From Mucilaginibacter cryoferens (GTDB lineage Bacteria > Bacteroidota > Bacteroidia > Sphingobacteriales > Sphingobacteriaceae), in assembly GCF_014205845.1 (NCBI RefSeq), contig NZ_JACHCR010000030.1:1-64000 (forward strand): DNA of 64,000 nucleotides, given 5' to 3'. Shown here in pieces: positions 44,193 through 52,596 of this stretch. The first letter of the stretch is position 1. Every line of letters starts with the position of its first letter. The notes under the pieces were generated by a model. It ran no database searches. It was not told where the DNA came from and saw nothing but the letters and a program-made list of their open reading frames with translations. The translations under genes were made by a program, and so were the position numbers.

Positions 44193-44912
44193 TCAGTCTA
44201 CTTTTTTAATGCTTGAGGCTCCCGATTTATCATTATTTACCGTTCCCGGCGAACCTTTATATTCAATATCGGCAGCGCCGCTGGTATGTACATTAAGCGT
44301 TTTTAACACATTGATCTTGCAGTTACTTACGCCCGAGGTATTGATCTCATAATCGCCAACCACAAAATTAAAGGCGTTAATTTTTGTGGCACCGCTCGAT
44401 TCTATATTGTGTGATGCTGCCTGCCCGGTAAGGTTCAGTTCGCTCATACCGCTGCTTTCTGTTTTTACTGAGGCTGCATTTAAATCGAGATTTATTTTTG
44501 TAGCGCCAGAAAGATCAAATTTAAAATCTGAAGCGTTAATTTTCCCGTCAGACCAAACCTCTACCGCGCCGGATGCGCCAATTTCTTTAAGATTACGCAC
44601 ACCTATGTTGATCACTATATTTTCATCGCAAAAGCTCTTTTTTGATTTAATGTGCAGCTCATCGCCATCAACAGATGTTGATATATATTTAAGGAGGTTA
44701 TCATCGCCCGTAATGGTAATTTTTAGCGAGCTATCCTGCTTTAAATGCACTTTAAAGTTGCCGGCAATATCCAATTTGGTAAACTCATTGGCCTGGCGGT
44801 TTTCGGTGGTAATATTACCAGAACCGCGCACACAATGGAAACGACATGATGAGAATATACTTACTGATGCAATGGCGATTGAGGCTGCAATATTTAAACT
44901 GAACTTTTTCAT
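44193..44912 (-). CDS. DUF2807 (head GIN domain) exported protein
   Basis: The protein has 239 aa. The signal ends at FSSC, a possible lipobox, followed by RFHCVRGSGNITTENRQANE. DUF2807 is a beta-helix-like fold of short repeats with alternating 'G/A-S-G-A-x-x-I/L'. Here many SSGMSELNL, SSGATKINA and TSGVSNCKIN turns are visible. The family is called head GIN and is found in Bacteroidetes envelopes; the function is unknown. It has its own ECF-like promoter at 44926-44954. Confidence 0.88.
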   Translation of the reverse strand: MKKFSLNIAASIAIASVSIFSSCRFHCVRGSGNITTENRQANEFTKLDIAGNFKVHLKQDSSLKITITGDDNLLKYISTSVDGDELHIKSKKSFCDENIVINIGVRNLKEIGASGAVEVWSDGKINASDFKFDLSGATKINLDLNAASVKTESSGMSELNLTGQAASHNIESSGATKINAFNFVVGDYEINTSGVSNCKINVLKTLNVHTSGAADIEYKGSPGTVNNDKSGASSIKKVD

Positions 44913-44925
44913 AGTGTTTCTTTTT

Positions 44926-44954
44926 TATGACGATGATTTTGGTTTGGATGTTAC
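44926..44954 (-). promoter_or_regulatory. ECF-sigma-like promoter of the DUF2807 gene at 44193
   Basis: On the - strand GTAAC (44950-44954), 17 nt, then CGTCATA (44926-44932). It is similar to the GTAAC/CGTCTTA pairs before the two other DUF2807 genes. Confidence 0.5.
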
Positions 44955-45043
44955 ATCAAAAATAAAAAAAGCTACCACATTTAAGCGACAGCTTTTCAGA
45001 ATATAAAATGACCTGTTTTAAAAAGTTATTGATTAATAATGAA

Positions 45044-45649
45044 TTACAATCCAGCTAAATCATTTTCGCCTTTAGTGGCAACTCCCATTTCAACTTTATC
45101 AGTAAAAGTAGCAGCAATAAAGTTATTGTTGTTTACGCTTGATTGCAGGTTATGGTTAAGGCTATAAACCTCTGTTGTACCTGCAAGCTCAATTTTAGCG
45201 TTGTTGTTTACGTTAACGTTTGTATTGTAATTATCCAGGTTCAATTTAGCGGTAGCGTTATTATAAAGGTTAACATCAAGATCTATTGCAGATAGTTTAC
45301 CAAATGATTTAACCTCTGCGTTATCATAAGCACTTATGGCACGTAAATCATTTGCGGTTACCCAAATCACTAATTTCTCTTTGGTATATGATGTAATGCG
45401 TAATACACCTTTTGAACTTTGTACCAACGCGCTTGATGCGTAGTATTTATTATAAACCTTAACCTGATCGGCAGTACCGGCAGATAAGTAAAGTTCCACA
45501 TTACCGCGGATCTCGATTTTGTTGATGTTGCTTACATCGGTTAAAACAGTGGCAACAGGCTGTGTATTTTTTGCAGATGCGAAAGTTGAGTTTGATAAAC
45601 CAGCTACTAAAACTAATGAAGCGGCGATGGTGAATAATGTAGTTTTCAT
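45044..45649 (-). CDS. DUF2807-like exported protein, paralogue A (201 aa)
   Basis: The start is the ATG at 45649 (MKTTLFTIAASLVLVAGLSN), a Sec signal. The mature part has NINKIEIRGNVELYLSAGTA, ITSYTKEKLVIWVTANDLRA, and beta-helix repeats. It is about 75-80 % identical by eye to the gene at 45972; the paralogues also share 100 bp of upstream sequence, so the whole unit was duplicated in tandem. It probably forms a small surface or periplasmic beta solenoid; function unknown. Confidence 0.85.
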   Translation of the reverse strand: MKTTLFTIAASLVLVAGLSNSTFASAKNTQPVATVLTDVSNINKIEIRGNVELYLSAGTADQVKVYNKYYASSALVQSSKGVLRITSYTKEKLVIWVTANDLRAISAYDNAEVKSFGKLSAIDLDVNLYNNATAKLNLDNYNTNVNVNNNAKIELAGTTEVYSLNHNLQSSVNNNNFIAATFTDKVEMGVATKGENDLAGL

Positions 45650-45706
45650 GATATTAATATTTTGATTGTCAAGTAATTGAATTGCGTTATTTTTTAAATA
45701 CACTAA

Positions 45707-45734
45707 TAAGACGCCCCCATTTTTAAAACGTTAC
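45707..45734 (-). promoter_or_regulatory. ECF-sigma-like promoter of paralogue A
   Basis: On the - strand GTAAC (45730-45734), 16 nt, CGTCTTA (45707-45713). It is conserved before paralogue B, while four G/C bases inside the spacer differ. Confidence 0.6.
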
Positions 45735-45903
45735 AGCCATTTCTGATCAATTAGATATACACCCGGTTTTCATCGGCCAACAGGGTAAAATCATCGGTGA
45801 ATGGAGGATAATTTTTTAGCGAAAACTTAGATTATTACCGAAGAATCTAAAATGCACCGGCATTATATAAAGGGGCACAATCACCAACAAAACCCATTAA
45901 ACT

Positions 45904-45932
45904 AAAAAAGCCATCACTTTACAGTGATGGCT
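45904..45932 (-). terminator. Rho-independent terminator of paralogue B
   Basis: On the - strand AGCCATCACT (45923-45932 reversed) pairs with AGTGATGGCT (45909-45918 reversed), loop of 4 nt, followed by six T (45904-45909 as A). Confidence 0.8.
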
Positions 45933-45971
45933 CCTTAGAATATATGATGAACTTTTGCAAAAGTCTGGCAT

Positions 45972-46574
45972 TTAGATGCCTGCCAACTCGTTGTTTTGTT
46001 TAGCAGTACCGTTAGTCAATTTATCTGTATAAGCCTGGGCAACAAATTTGTTGTTATTTATGCTCGATTGCGTATCGTGATTTAAAGTATATACTTCGGC
46101 TGTACCTGATAACTCAATTTTTGCCTTGTCTTTTGTGTTTACGGTAGCGTTGTAAACATCAAGGTTTAATTTGGCGGTGGCGTTGTTATGCAAATTAACT
46201 TCCAGATCAATAACCGATAAGTTACCAAATGACTTTACTTCGGCGTTGTCATAAGCGGTAATGGCATGCAAGTCGTTTGCAGTTACCCAAACCACCAATT
46301 TTTCGTTGGTGTATGATGCAATGCGCAGTACACCTTTTGAACTTTGGACCAAAGCGCTTGATGCGTAGTATTTATTGTAAACCTTAACCTGGTCTGCACT
46401 ACCGGCAGAAACATAAAGTTGAACATTACCGCGGATCTCGATTTTATTGATGTTACTTACATCGGTTAAAACAGTAGCAACATTTTTAGTATTTATTGTA
46501 GATGCAATGGTTGAGGTTGATAAACCAGCTACTAAAACTAATGAAGCAGCGATGGTAAATAATTTTGATTTCAT
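45972..46574 (-). CDS. DUF2807-like exported protein, paralogue B (200 aa)
   Basis: The start is the ATG at 46574 (MKSKLFTIAASLVLVAGLST). The layout is as in paralogue A: signal peptide, NINKIEIRGNVQLYVSAGSA, WVTANDLHAITAYDNAEVKS and C-terminal repeats ending NELAGI. Differences are spread through the protein, most in the C-terminal third, so the copy is not recent. It has its own terminator and ECF-like promoter. Function unknown. Confidence 0.85.
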   Translation of the reverse strand: MKSKLFTIAASLVLVAGLSTSTIASTINTKNVATVLTDVSNINKIEIRGNVQLYVSAGSADQVKVYNKYYASSALVQSSKGVLRIASYTNEKLVVWVTANDLHAITAYDNAEVKSFGNLSVIDLEVNLHNNATAKLNLDVYNATVNTKDKAKIELSGTAEVYTLNHDTQSSINNNKFVAQAYTDKLTNGTAKQNNELAGI

Positions 46575-46631
46575 GATATTTAATATTTTGATTGTCAAGT
46601 AATTGTATTATGTTATTTTTAAATACACCAA

Positions 46632-46659
46632 TAAGACGCGGGCATTTTTAAAACGTTAC
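46632..46659 (-). promoter_or_regulatory. ECF-sigma-like promoter of paralogue B
   Basis: On the - strand GTAAC (46655-46659), 16 nt, CGTCTTA (46632-46638). The surrounding 46575-46735 block matches 45650-45815 upstream of paralogue A. The rest of 46740-47160 shows no gene. Confidence 0.6.
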
Positions 46660-47160
46660 AGCTATATTTTGTGAATTAGATGTACACCCTGTTTTCATCG
46701 GCGAACGACGGATTATCGTCGGTGAATGGAGGCGAAAATTTTGGCCATACCCTTTGACCTATTTTTTGAAGGCGCAAAGGTAGGGCTGTTTTTGCTCAAA
46801 ATAGCCGTATCGCCAGGTATTGGCTTCATCGTGACGCTGTGCTGAATATAATCGCCATAACTGTTAATACAGTGACAATTGAAGTACGTTTGAGGCCCAA
46901 AAAACAAGTGATCAGGCCTATTTTTTTATTAAATGAGCTTAAAAACAAGGCTCAAAATTGTAAAACCAAAGTAGTATTTAACATAAAACGTCAAACTCAG
47001 TACCGAAGCGGGTTTATTTTTTAATTTAGAAAGGGTGTTTAGTTGGATGAAAAAATGTAATTAGCAAGCACTTTCATAACGAGCGGGACATTTTTGACCT
47101 TTTACTTTTGAATTTTGCCTTCAATAAAACTATCTTGCTCACTCAAACCAATCCCAACCT

Positions 47161-48102
47161 ATGAAACGCAGAAACTTTGTGCAAGGCTCTATGCTTGCAG
47201 GCGCATCATTATTAACTACAGGTGTTTTAAATGCAGCTACGCTTGTGGGTTGTGCCGATCCGGCCGGCGTAGCTATAGCTGCTGTTGATAAACCCTTTAA
47301 CCTTAACTATGGCGTTCACGACGGCATGTTTAAAAACCATGCCGGTGATGATTTTATTGAGCAGATAAAATTTGCTTATGATAGAGGTTTCCGCTCCATA
47401 GAAGATAATGGCATGAGCGGCCGCACCGAAGATCAACAGAAAAAAATTGGCGATACCCTGGCCAAACTGGGCATGGCTATGGGCGTATTCGTTCAGCCAG
47501 GTTTAGGGAATGATAGCAACATGCTGGCATCTGGCAAGGCAGACCAGGTTGAAAAATTTATAACCTCTTGCAAACAGGCTGTAGAAATTGCCAAGCGTAT
47601 TAACAGTAAACTGGTAACCGTTGTCCCCGGCGATTTTGTGCGTAACCTGCCCATTGGTGTACAAACGGGCCATGTTATAGAAGCCATTAAAAAAGGCACT
47701 GCCATACTGGAACCACACGGCGTTATTATGGTACTGGAGCCACTGAGCGACAGCCCAGACCTGTTCTTGCGTACGCCCGACCAGGCTTATGCCATTTGTA
47801 AGGCCGTTGGCAGCCCCTCATGTAAAATATTGTATGATATGTACCACGTACAACGTAACCAGGGCAACATAATACCTACCCTAGATTTAGTTTACGACGA
47901 GATAGGCTATTACCAAATTGGCGACAACCCCGGCCGCAAAGAGCCGGGCACCGGCGAGGTTAACTATAAAAATATATTTAAACACATTTACAACAAAGGC
48001 TACCGGGGCGTTTTAGGCATGGAACATGGCACGGCAGGCCAGGGCAAAGAGGGCGAACTGGCTTTAATAAAAGCTTACAGAGAGGCAGATAGTTTTATGT
48101 AA
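47161..48102 (+). CDS. Tat-exported TIM-barrel (xylose isomerase-like) protein
   Basis: The protein has 313 aa. The N-terminus MKRRNFVQGSMLAGASLLTT has the twin-Arg motif R-R-N-F, so export by Tat is likely. The rest is an AP-endonuclease-2/xylose-isomerase-like barrel of the hydroxypyruvate isomerase type. It has metal-ligand-like positions in VLEPLSD, ILYDMYHVQRNQGN, YYQIGDNPGRKEPGTGEVNY and LGMEHG. The sugar substrate is unknown. Convergent with the membrane protein gene across a 22-bp perfect hairpin. Confidence 0.88.
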   Translation: MKRRNFVQGSMLAGASLLTTGVLNAATLVGCADPAGVAIAAVDKPFNLNYGVHDGMFKNHAGDDFIEQIKFAYDRGFRSIEDNGMSGRTEDQQKKIGDTLAKLGMAMGVFVQPGLGNDSNMLASGKADQVEKFITSCKQAVEIAKRINSKLVTVVPGDFVRNLPIGVQTGHVIEAIKKGTAILEPHGVIMVLEPLSDSPDLFLRTPDQAYAICKAVGSPSCKILYDMYHVQRNQGNIIPTLDLVYDEIGYYQIGDNPGRKEPGTGEVNYKNIFKHIYNKGYRGVLGMEHGTAGQGKEGELALIKAYREADSFM

Positions 48103-48172
48103 GGGTTGGTCTCGCACAAAGATACTCAGGAGCAAAAAGCGAAATATCATTTGCAATAAGCGGGGATGCAGA

Positions 48173-48220
48173 GTAGCTCTTATCTCAATTAAACACTTGT
48201 TTAATTGAGATAAGAGCTAC
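48173..48220. terminator. Perfect 22-bp hairpin between convergent genes
   Basis: The arm GTAGCTCTTATCTCAATTAA+AC (48173-48194) is exactly reverse-complemented at 48199-48220, loop ACTT. It lies between the stops of 48102 (+) and 48275 (-), so it probably works as a bidirectional terminator. Confidence 0.75.
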
Positions 48221-48274
48221 CTTGAAAAATTTTTAAATCTTGCACATCAGTTATTTTATCAGAAAAAAACCACA

Positions 48275-49195
48275 TTAAGTAGCAAACCTGGCTCTCATCT
48301 CCTTCCCTATCCCCATAAAGCTACGATGATTAAGCGGAAACTCCAATATTACATGGGCCAAACTAAGTATATACAACCAGCGTATTGCCAGCTGATAATT
48401 ATAAAAGTAAAGCCCTACCGAGGCGATCCACAAAATGCCAATTATAACTGACCGGGTAACGGTAATATGGTGCCAGTTGATCACCCTTGTTTTGGCAAAC
48501 CAATTTATATAATGATAGGTATATGCAAACGAAATAAACCTGGACAGCATAATGCTGGCTTTATTATTATAAATATCAATTGCCTTGCTGCGTAAGGTTG
48601 TGGTATTAATATTTGCAAAATGTTTGTAATTATGTATAGCCCATTGAGTAGGCGTACTATGCATATTGGTGAACAACACACACAACATTACCGGGCAAAT
48701 TAAAAAAGTAAAAAATGCAAGGTAGCCCGAGAAGGTCTTGTTCTTTAATGCGCCCAACAGTAAAAACGAGCCGGTGAAAACATAAACGTGAATAAGCGTA
48801 GGCAAATACAGACCAAAAATTGTGCGCAGTATATTATTGGTAAGTAAAAAATAACCCAGGGCAACAATCGTTACAAATGCTATTATCCGCATTATAGTAT
48901 CGGGGATTACCAAAAGGATGAATGACAAACCAAAGGCATAATAAATGGCATGTGAATAAGGCAGTTTAAGCAAAATTGAAACAAGCACTACTGCACCAAT
49001 AACAAAAACATCATACTTTTTAAGGGTAAAGTATTGCTTGCCGTTTAGCCAGGATATTTCTGTAAAGTAATGAAGCGGCCCAAGAATAGCATAGGATATC
49101 AAGACCAATTCAAACGGAATAATTATAGCCAGGCAAGCGGCAACAAGCATACCAAGTATATTGTAATAATTTATCCGGGTTAAATTAACATCCAT
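48275..49195 (-). CDS. Multi-pass membrane protein, 306 aa, unknown
   Basis: Eight or so hydrophobic segments span the protein. Conserved-looking histidines sit at membrane borders: LGPLHYFTEISWLNGKQYF, YLPTLIHVYVF and LAHVILEFPLNHRSFMGIG. The His-near-acid pattern is faintly like the Brp/Blh carotenoid-cleavage family or other di-iron membrane enzymes, but the exact motifs are not met. I leave it unnamed. Single gene; the start is the ATG at 49195. Confidence 0.75.
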   Translation of the reverse strand: MDVNLTRINYYNILGMLVAACLAIIIPFELVLISYAILGPLHYFTEISWLNGKQYFTLKKYDVFVIGAVVLVSILLKLPYSHAIYYAFGLSFILLVIPDTIMRIIAFVTIVALGYFLLTNNILRTIFGLYLPTLIHVYVFTGSFLLLGALKNKTFSGYLAFFTFLICPVMLCVLFTNMHSTPTQWAIHNYKHFANINTTTLRSKAIDIYNNKASIMLSRFISFAYTYHYINWFAKTRVINWHHITVTRSVIIGILWIASVGLYFYNYQLAIRWLYILSLAHVILEFPLNHRSFMGIGKEMRARFAT

Positions 49196-49320
49196 TGTTG
49201 TTTATTCATCAGCCATCGGTATTGGCATAGCGCTTTAATGTTTTATAATGGCCAATTTAACGTAATCGATACAATTAGCAGCCGCCCACAAAAATTAAAC
49301 AAATTATATAATTTTAGACA

Positions 49321-50475
49321 ATGAAACTCAAATTTACCCTGCTGCTCCTTTTTGTATCCGGTACCACTTTTGCGCAAGATAGCCTGTTTGCCCGTAAACT
49401 GGTTGATACCCTTACCTCACCCTACTTTTGGGGGCGTGGTTATACGCACGATGGTGTGCACAAAGCGGCGGCCTTTATATCGGCGCAATTTAAAAGCTAT
49501 GGCGTAAAACCCATGGCCGGTAAAAACTACCTACAGGAGTTTAGTTATCCAGTAAATATTTTTCCGGGTAAAATGGATGTTACTATTAATGGCATCAAAC
49601 TTATTCCGGGTAAAGAGTTTATTGTTAGTCCGGATAGCCGGGGTGTAACAGGTGCCGGCAAGCTGCAACAAACCGATAGCACCCACTACGTTGACCAGCA
49701 AAACCGCGTTGTTGTTTCCCTGGAGGATAAGCTCACCTGGTCTGTTGAAGGTAAAGCGCTTGATTATACAGTGATACAGGTTGATAAAAAAGCGTTAAAG
49801 CAAGCCCCTGTTTCTCTCACAGCAGCAATAGAAAACCAAATTATACCCGATTTTAAAACGGCTAACATTTGCGGGGTGGTTAAAGGAACCCTTAAGCCCG
49901 ATTCTGTTATCGTGATAACTGCACACTACGATCATTTGGGCGGCATGGGTGCCGATACTTATTTCCCGGGTGCCAATGATAATGCCAGCGGGCTTACCCA
50001 AATGCTGAGTCTGGCTAAATATTACGCCGCCAATCCGCAACCGTACACAATGGCATTTATCGCTTTCTCCGGCGAGGAGGCTGGGTTGCTGGGGTCCAAA
50101 TACTTTACCGAAAACCCGCTGATTGCGTTGAAAAACATCCGCTTCCTCATCAACCTCGATCTGAATGGTACCGGCGTAGAAGGAATAACCGTGGTTAATG
50201 CTACCGTTTATCCTAAAGAATTTGCCGCCATGCAACAGATCAACGATGAAGGCCACTATTTTGTTAAAGTTGCCAAACGCGGTAAAGCTGCCAACAGCGA
50301 TCACTATTTATTTACCGAAAAGGGGGTGCCCGCGTTTTTTATTTATACCATGGGTGGCATAAAAGCCTATCATGATGTATTTGATATCAGTGCAACTCTA
50401 CCGTTAAATAAATATAAAGACCTGTTTAGGTTTCTTGTAAAATTCAACAGTTCGCTAATGCAAAATACCAAGTAG
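49321..50475 (+). CDS. Exported M28-family metallopeptidase
   Basis: The protein has 384 aa with a signal peptide (MKLKFTLLLLFVSGTTFAQD). The M28 zinc site is complete: VITAHYDHLGG (His), FPGANDNASG (Asp), FIAFSGEEAGLLGS (catalytic Glu pair), LINLDLNG (Asp) and the final His in ALKAYHDVFD-like IKAYHDVFD. An N-terminal PA-like portion lies before it. These enzymes are aminopeptidases or glutaminyl cyclase-like; the substrate is unknown. The GNAT gene starts 10 bp after its stop, so the two are probably co-transcribed. Confidence 0.92.
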   Translation: MKLKFTLLLLFVSGTTFAQDSLFARKLVDTLTSPYFWGRGYTHDGVHKAAAFISAQFKSYGVKPMAGKNYLQEFSYPVNIFPGKMDVTINGIKLIPGKEFIVSPDSRGVTGAGKLQQTDSTHYVDQQNRVVVSLEDKLTWSVEGKALDYTVIQVDKKALKQAPVSLTAAIENQIIPDFKTANICGVVKGTLKPDSVIVITAHYDHLGGMGADTYFPGANDNASGLTQMLSLAKYYAANPQPYTMAFIAFSGEEAGLLGSKYFTENPLIALKNIRFLINLDLNGTGVEGITVVNATVYPKEFAAMQQINDEGHYFVKVAKRGKAANSDHYLFTEKGVPAFFIYTMGGIKAYHDVFDISATLPLNKYKDLFRFLVKFNSSLMQNTK

Positions 50476-50485
50476 TAATTTACCC

Positions 50486-51037
50486 ATGCTCAACCCCAAT
50501 TTTACTCCTTTTCCTGTTTTAACTACCGGGCATTTGATACTCAGGCGATTTATCGATACCGATGCCTCCGATCTTTTTGAACTGCGCAGCAACCCAGATA
50601 TTATGCGGTATATAAACCGGCCGCTGGCCAAAACCCCTGCTGATGCAAGCGCTTTAATAAGCGTAATTGACGACCTGCTGGCCAGCAATAATGGCATCAC
50701 CTGGTGCATTTCGCTTAAAAATCAGCCTAAATTTATAGGCAGCGTAGGTTTTTGGCGTATTGAAAAAGAAAATCACCGGGCCGAGATTGGCTACCTGCTT
50801 AACCCGACGCATCAGGGCAAGGGCATTATGCAGGAAGCCGTGCGGGCCGTTATTGATTTTGGATTTGATGTATTAAAACTACATTCGATACAGGCCAATG
50901 TTAGCCCCCAAAACACACCCTCAATTAGCTTATTGGAACGTAATAATTTTGTAATGGAGGGCCATTTTAAGGAAGATCATCTCCATAACGGGCGCTTTGA
51001 AGATACGTTAATTTACGCCTTATTAACAAAAAAGTAA
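50486..51037 (+). CDS. GNAT acetyltransferase, RimJ/RimL type
   Basis: The protein has 183 aa. The order is typical for ribosomal-protein-serine-type acetyltransferases: LTTGHLILRRFIDTDASDLF, FIGSVGFWRIEKENHRAEIG, YLLNPTHQGKGIMQEAVRAV (acetyl-CoA loop), then SIQANVSPQNTPSISLLERN. The actual acceptor is unknown. It is 10 bp downstream of the M28 peptidase gene. Confidence 0.92.
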   Translation: MLNPNFTPFPVLTTGHLILRRFIDTDASDLFELRSNPDIMRYINRPLAKTPADASALISVIDDLLASNNGITWCISLKNQPKFIGSVGFWRIEKENHRAEIGYLLNPTHQGKGIMQEAVRAVIDFGFDVLKLHSIQANVSPQNTPSISLLERNNFVMEGHFKEDHLHNGRFEDTLIYALLTKK

Positions 51038-51178
51038 TTGTGTTAACAAATTATTTATGCGAAATATTTTGAATTAAAAAATTTTAATGCATGTTTACAC
51101 CTCGAAACCAATTATAGCTAAAGCTGAAACAATTCAGTATTAATGGGGTTAAACTAAAAACAAAAAAAGAAACTTATC

Positions 51179-51397
51179 ATGGCAACAGAAAAAGCAAGCG
51201 GTATTACCGCCTATTCAGTGAAAACTAAAACTAAGAATGTACCAATGGTTGATCCTGTGATTGACATTAAATCTGGACGGTACATTGCTACCGGTACAGA
51301 TGGTGCAGGAAACAAAATGGCCGCTATTATGGGCAAAGCCACTGCCGAAGGCCATATTGCCGATGGCAATGCTAAAAAAGGCACTGGCTGGGCTTAA
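51179..51397 (+). CDS. Small hypothetical protein, 72 aa
   Basis: The sequence starts MATEKASGITAYSVKTKTKN and is rich in Ala, Gly, Lys and Thr, with no signal or TM. TGTDGAGNKMAAIMGKATAE reads like a short soluble fold. A strong terminator begins 13 bp after the stop (51410), so it has its own transcript. No family recognised with certainty. Confidence 0.7.
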   Translation: MATEKASGITAYSVKTKTKNVPMVDPVIDIKSGRYIATGTDGAGNKMAAIMGKATAEGHIADGNAKKGTGWA

Positions 51398-51409
51398 TAT
51401 TTATTACCC

Positions 51410-51451
51410 GCAAAAGCCCTGGTTAAGCCCTGCTTAAACCAGGGCTTTTGC
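51410..51451. terminator. Terminator after the 72-aa gene
   Basis: GCAAAAGCCCTGGTT (51410-51424) pairs perfectly with AACCAGGGCTTTTGC (51437-51451). The T-rich 3' side (CTTTTGC) suits + strand termination. Confidence 0.8.
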
Positions 51452-51651
51452 ATTTATACCAATTTTTATTTACCTAAAACCCTCCCTTATAGCGTTTTCA
51501 ACCAGCCATTGATAGTTAAGTTGGTATATTGATCTAAAAAAACACGTCACTCTTCCACCTTATTTATTTTAATCTTAGCGACAATAATTTCAGTCGGTAG
51601 TGAGCCGGGCGTAAGTAGTTTTACGCAACTTAAAATGGGTTAAAACACCTA

Positions 51652-51682
51652 TTTCAACACTTTTATTTTTGCTTTAATTTTG
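51652..51682 (+). promoter_or_regulatory. Putative promoter of the 97-aa gene
   Basis: TTTC (51652-51655), 19 nt, TAATTTTG (51675-51682) approximates the TTTG/TAnnTTTG consensus and lies 30 nt before the ATG at 51713. The 51452-51651 part of the gap shows nothing else. Confidence 0.55.
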
Positions 51683-51712
51683 TCGCACCCTATTAATTAA
51701 GGCATTTTAGCT

Positions 51713-52006
51713 ATGGCTGTACGTATATTATCTATTAAAACTGATGTTGCGCCACACAACAACCCCTATGTGGCTATCGATTCGTTAGAGTGGGTTAATG
51801 AACATATTAACGTTAAAGGAATAACCGAACGCACCAAACTTTACGATTGGATAAAGAATGAATCAGGCGAGGCCTACATTATAGATGCAAAAGGCAATAA
51901 AACCCGTTTGATCCCTGCCCTTTGCCCCGAAGGAAATAAATATGTAAAAACAGTTAGAAACGAATCTGAAAAAGACATTTTGCTCGACCTACCAGAGTGC
52001 GCCTGA
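51713..52006 (+). CDS. Small soluble protein, 97 aa (possibly DUF3892)
   Basis: The sequence starts MAVRILSIKTDVAPHNNPYV and has LEWVNEHINVKGITERTKLY, then GEAYIIDAKGNKTRLIPALC and a closing NEKD-type strand. The short beta-rich plan with V-K-T-V-R-N-E resembles DUF3892 proteins; this is not certain. A plausible promoter precedes it. Convergent with the CYTH gene, whose stop is 8 bp away. Function unknown. Confidence 0.7.
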   Translation: MAVRILSIKTDVAPHNNPYVAIDSLEWVNEHINVKGITERTKLYDWIKNESGEAYIIDAKGNKTRLIPALCPEGNKYVKTVRNESEKDILLDLPECA

Positions 52007-52014
52007 TTTTTACC

Positions 52015-52482
52015 TCACCATTTACTAAACGGCGTTGCCGCCAGTTTAGAGTTGTAATATTTTTCATCGCCGGTTACTTCGGTAGTAACCCATGGTGGCA
52101 GTATAAACTTTTCGTCTTCGCTGTCCAGTTCAATTTCTGCAACCAACAAACCTTTGTTATCACCTAAAAACTCGTCAACCTCCCATACCTTGCCCGCTAT
52201 TTCTATACAATAACGGCGCTTTACCAATTCAGAAACTGCAAAATTATCCAGTAACTCCTCCCCCTCAATGGCTGGTATCTTATATTCATACTCCAGGCGG
52301 CTTAGTCCATTTGTGCTACCCTTTATGGTAATAAAACCTTCTTCAGGCGTAACACGCACCCTTATGGTTTTATCGGCATCGCTCAAAATATATCCCTGCC
52401 TAAAGTAGGTACCTATAGGCTTGGGCGTTTGGCGCCATTGCTCGCTATCAACCAAAAATTTACGTTCTATCTCAACTCCCAT
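52015..52482 (-). CDS. CYTH-domain phosphohydrolase-like protein
   Basis: The protein has 155 aa from the ATG at 52482 (MGVEIERKFLVDSEQWRQTP). The signature E-I-E-R-K-F-L-V opens the domain, and the charged tunnel strands follow: TIRVRVTPEEGFITIKG, YEYKIP, VKRRYCIEIAGKVWEVDEF, LLVAEIELDSEDE. CYTH enzymes act on triphosphates (inorganic tripolyphosphate, thiamin triphosphate) or are adenylate cyclases. The short form with EIERKFLV is usual for bacterial tripolyphosphatases. Confidence 0.93.
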   Translation of the reverse strand: MGVEIERKFLVDSEQWRQTPKPIGTYFRQGYILSDADKTIRVRVTPEEGFITIKGSTNGLSRLEYEYKIPAIEGEELLDNFAVSELVKRRYCIEIAGKVWEVDEFLGDNKGLLVAEIELDSEDEKFILPPWVTTEVTGDEKYYNSKLAATPFSKW

Positions 52483-52596
52483 ATGTTTTTTATTTAACCT
52501 GATAACAGCGGTTAGTTTTAATTGCAGCACAACCCTGGGCAAATATTAGTTTATTAAAGTCGATAACCTATATTTAAAGAAATAATATTCTGCCTT

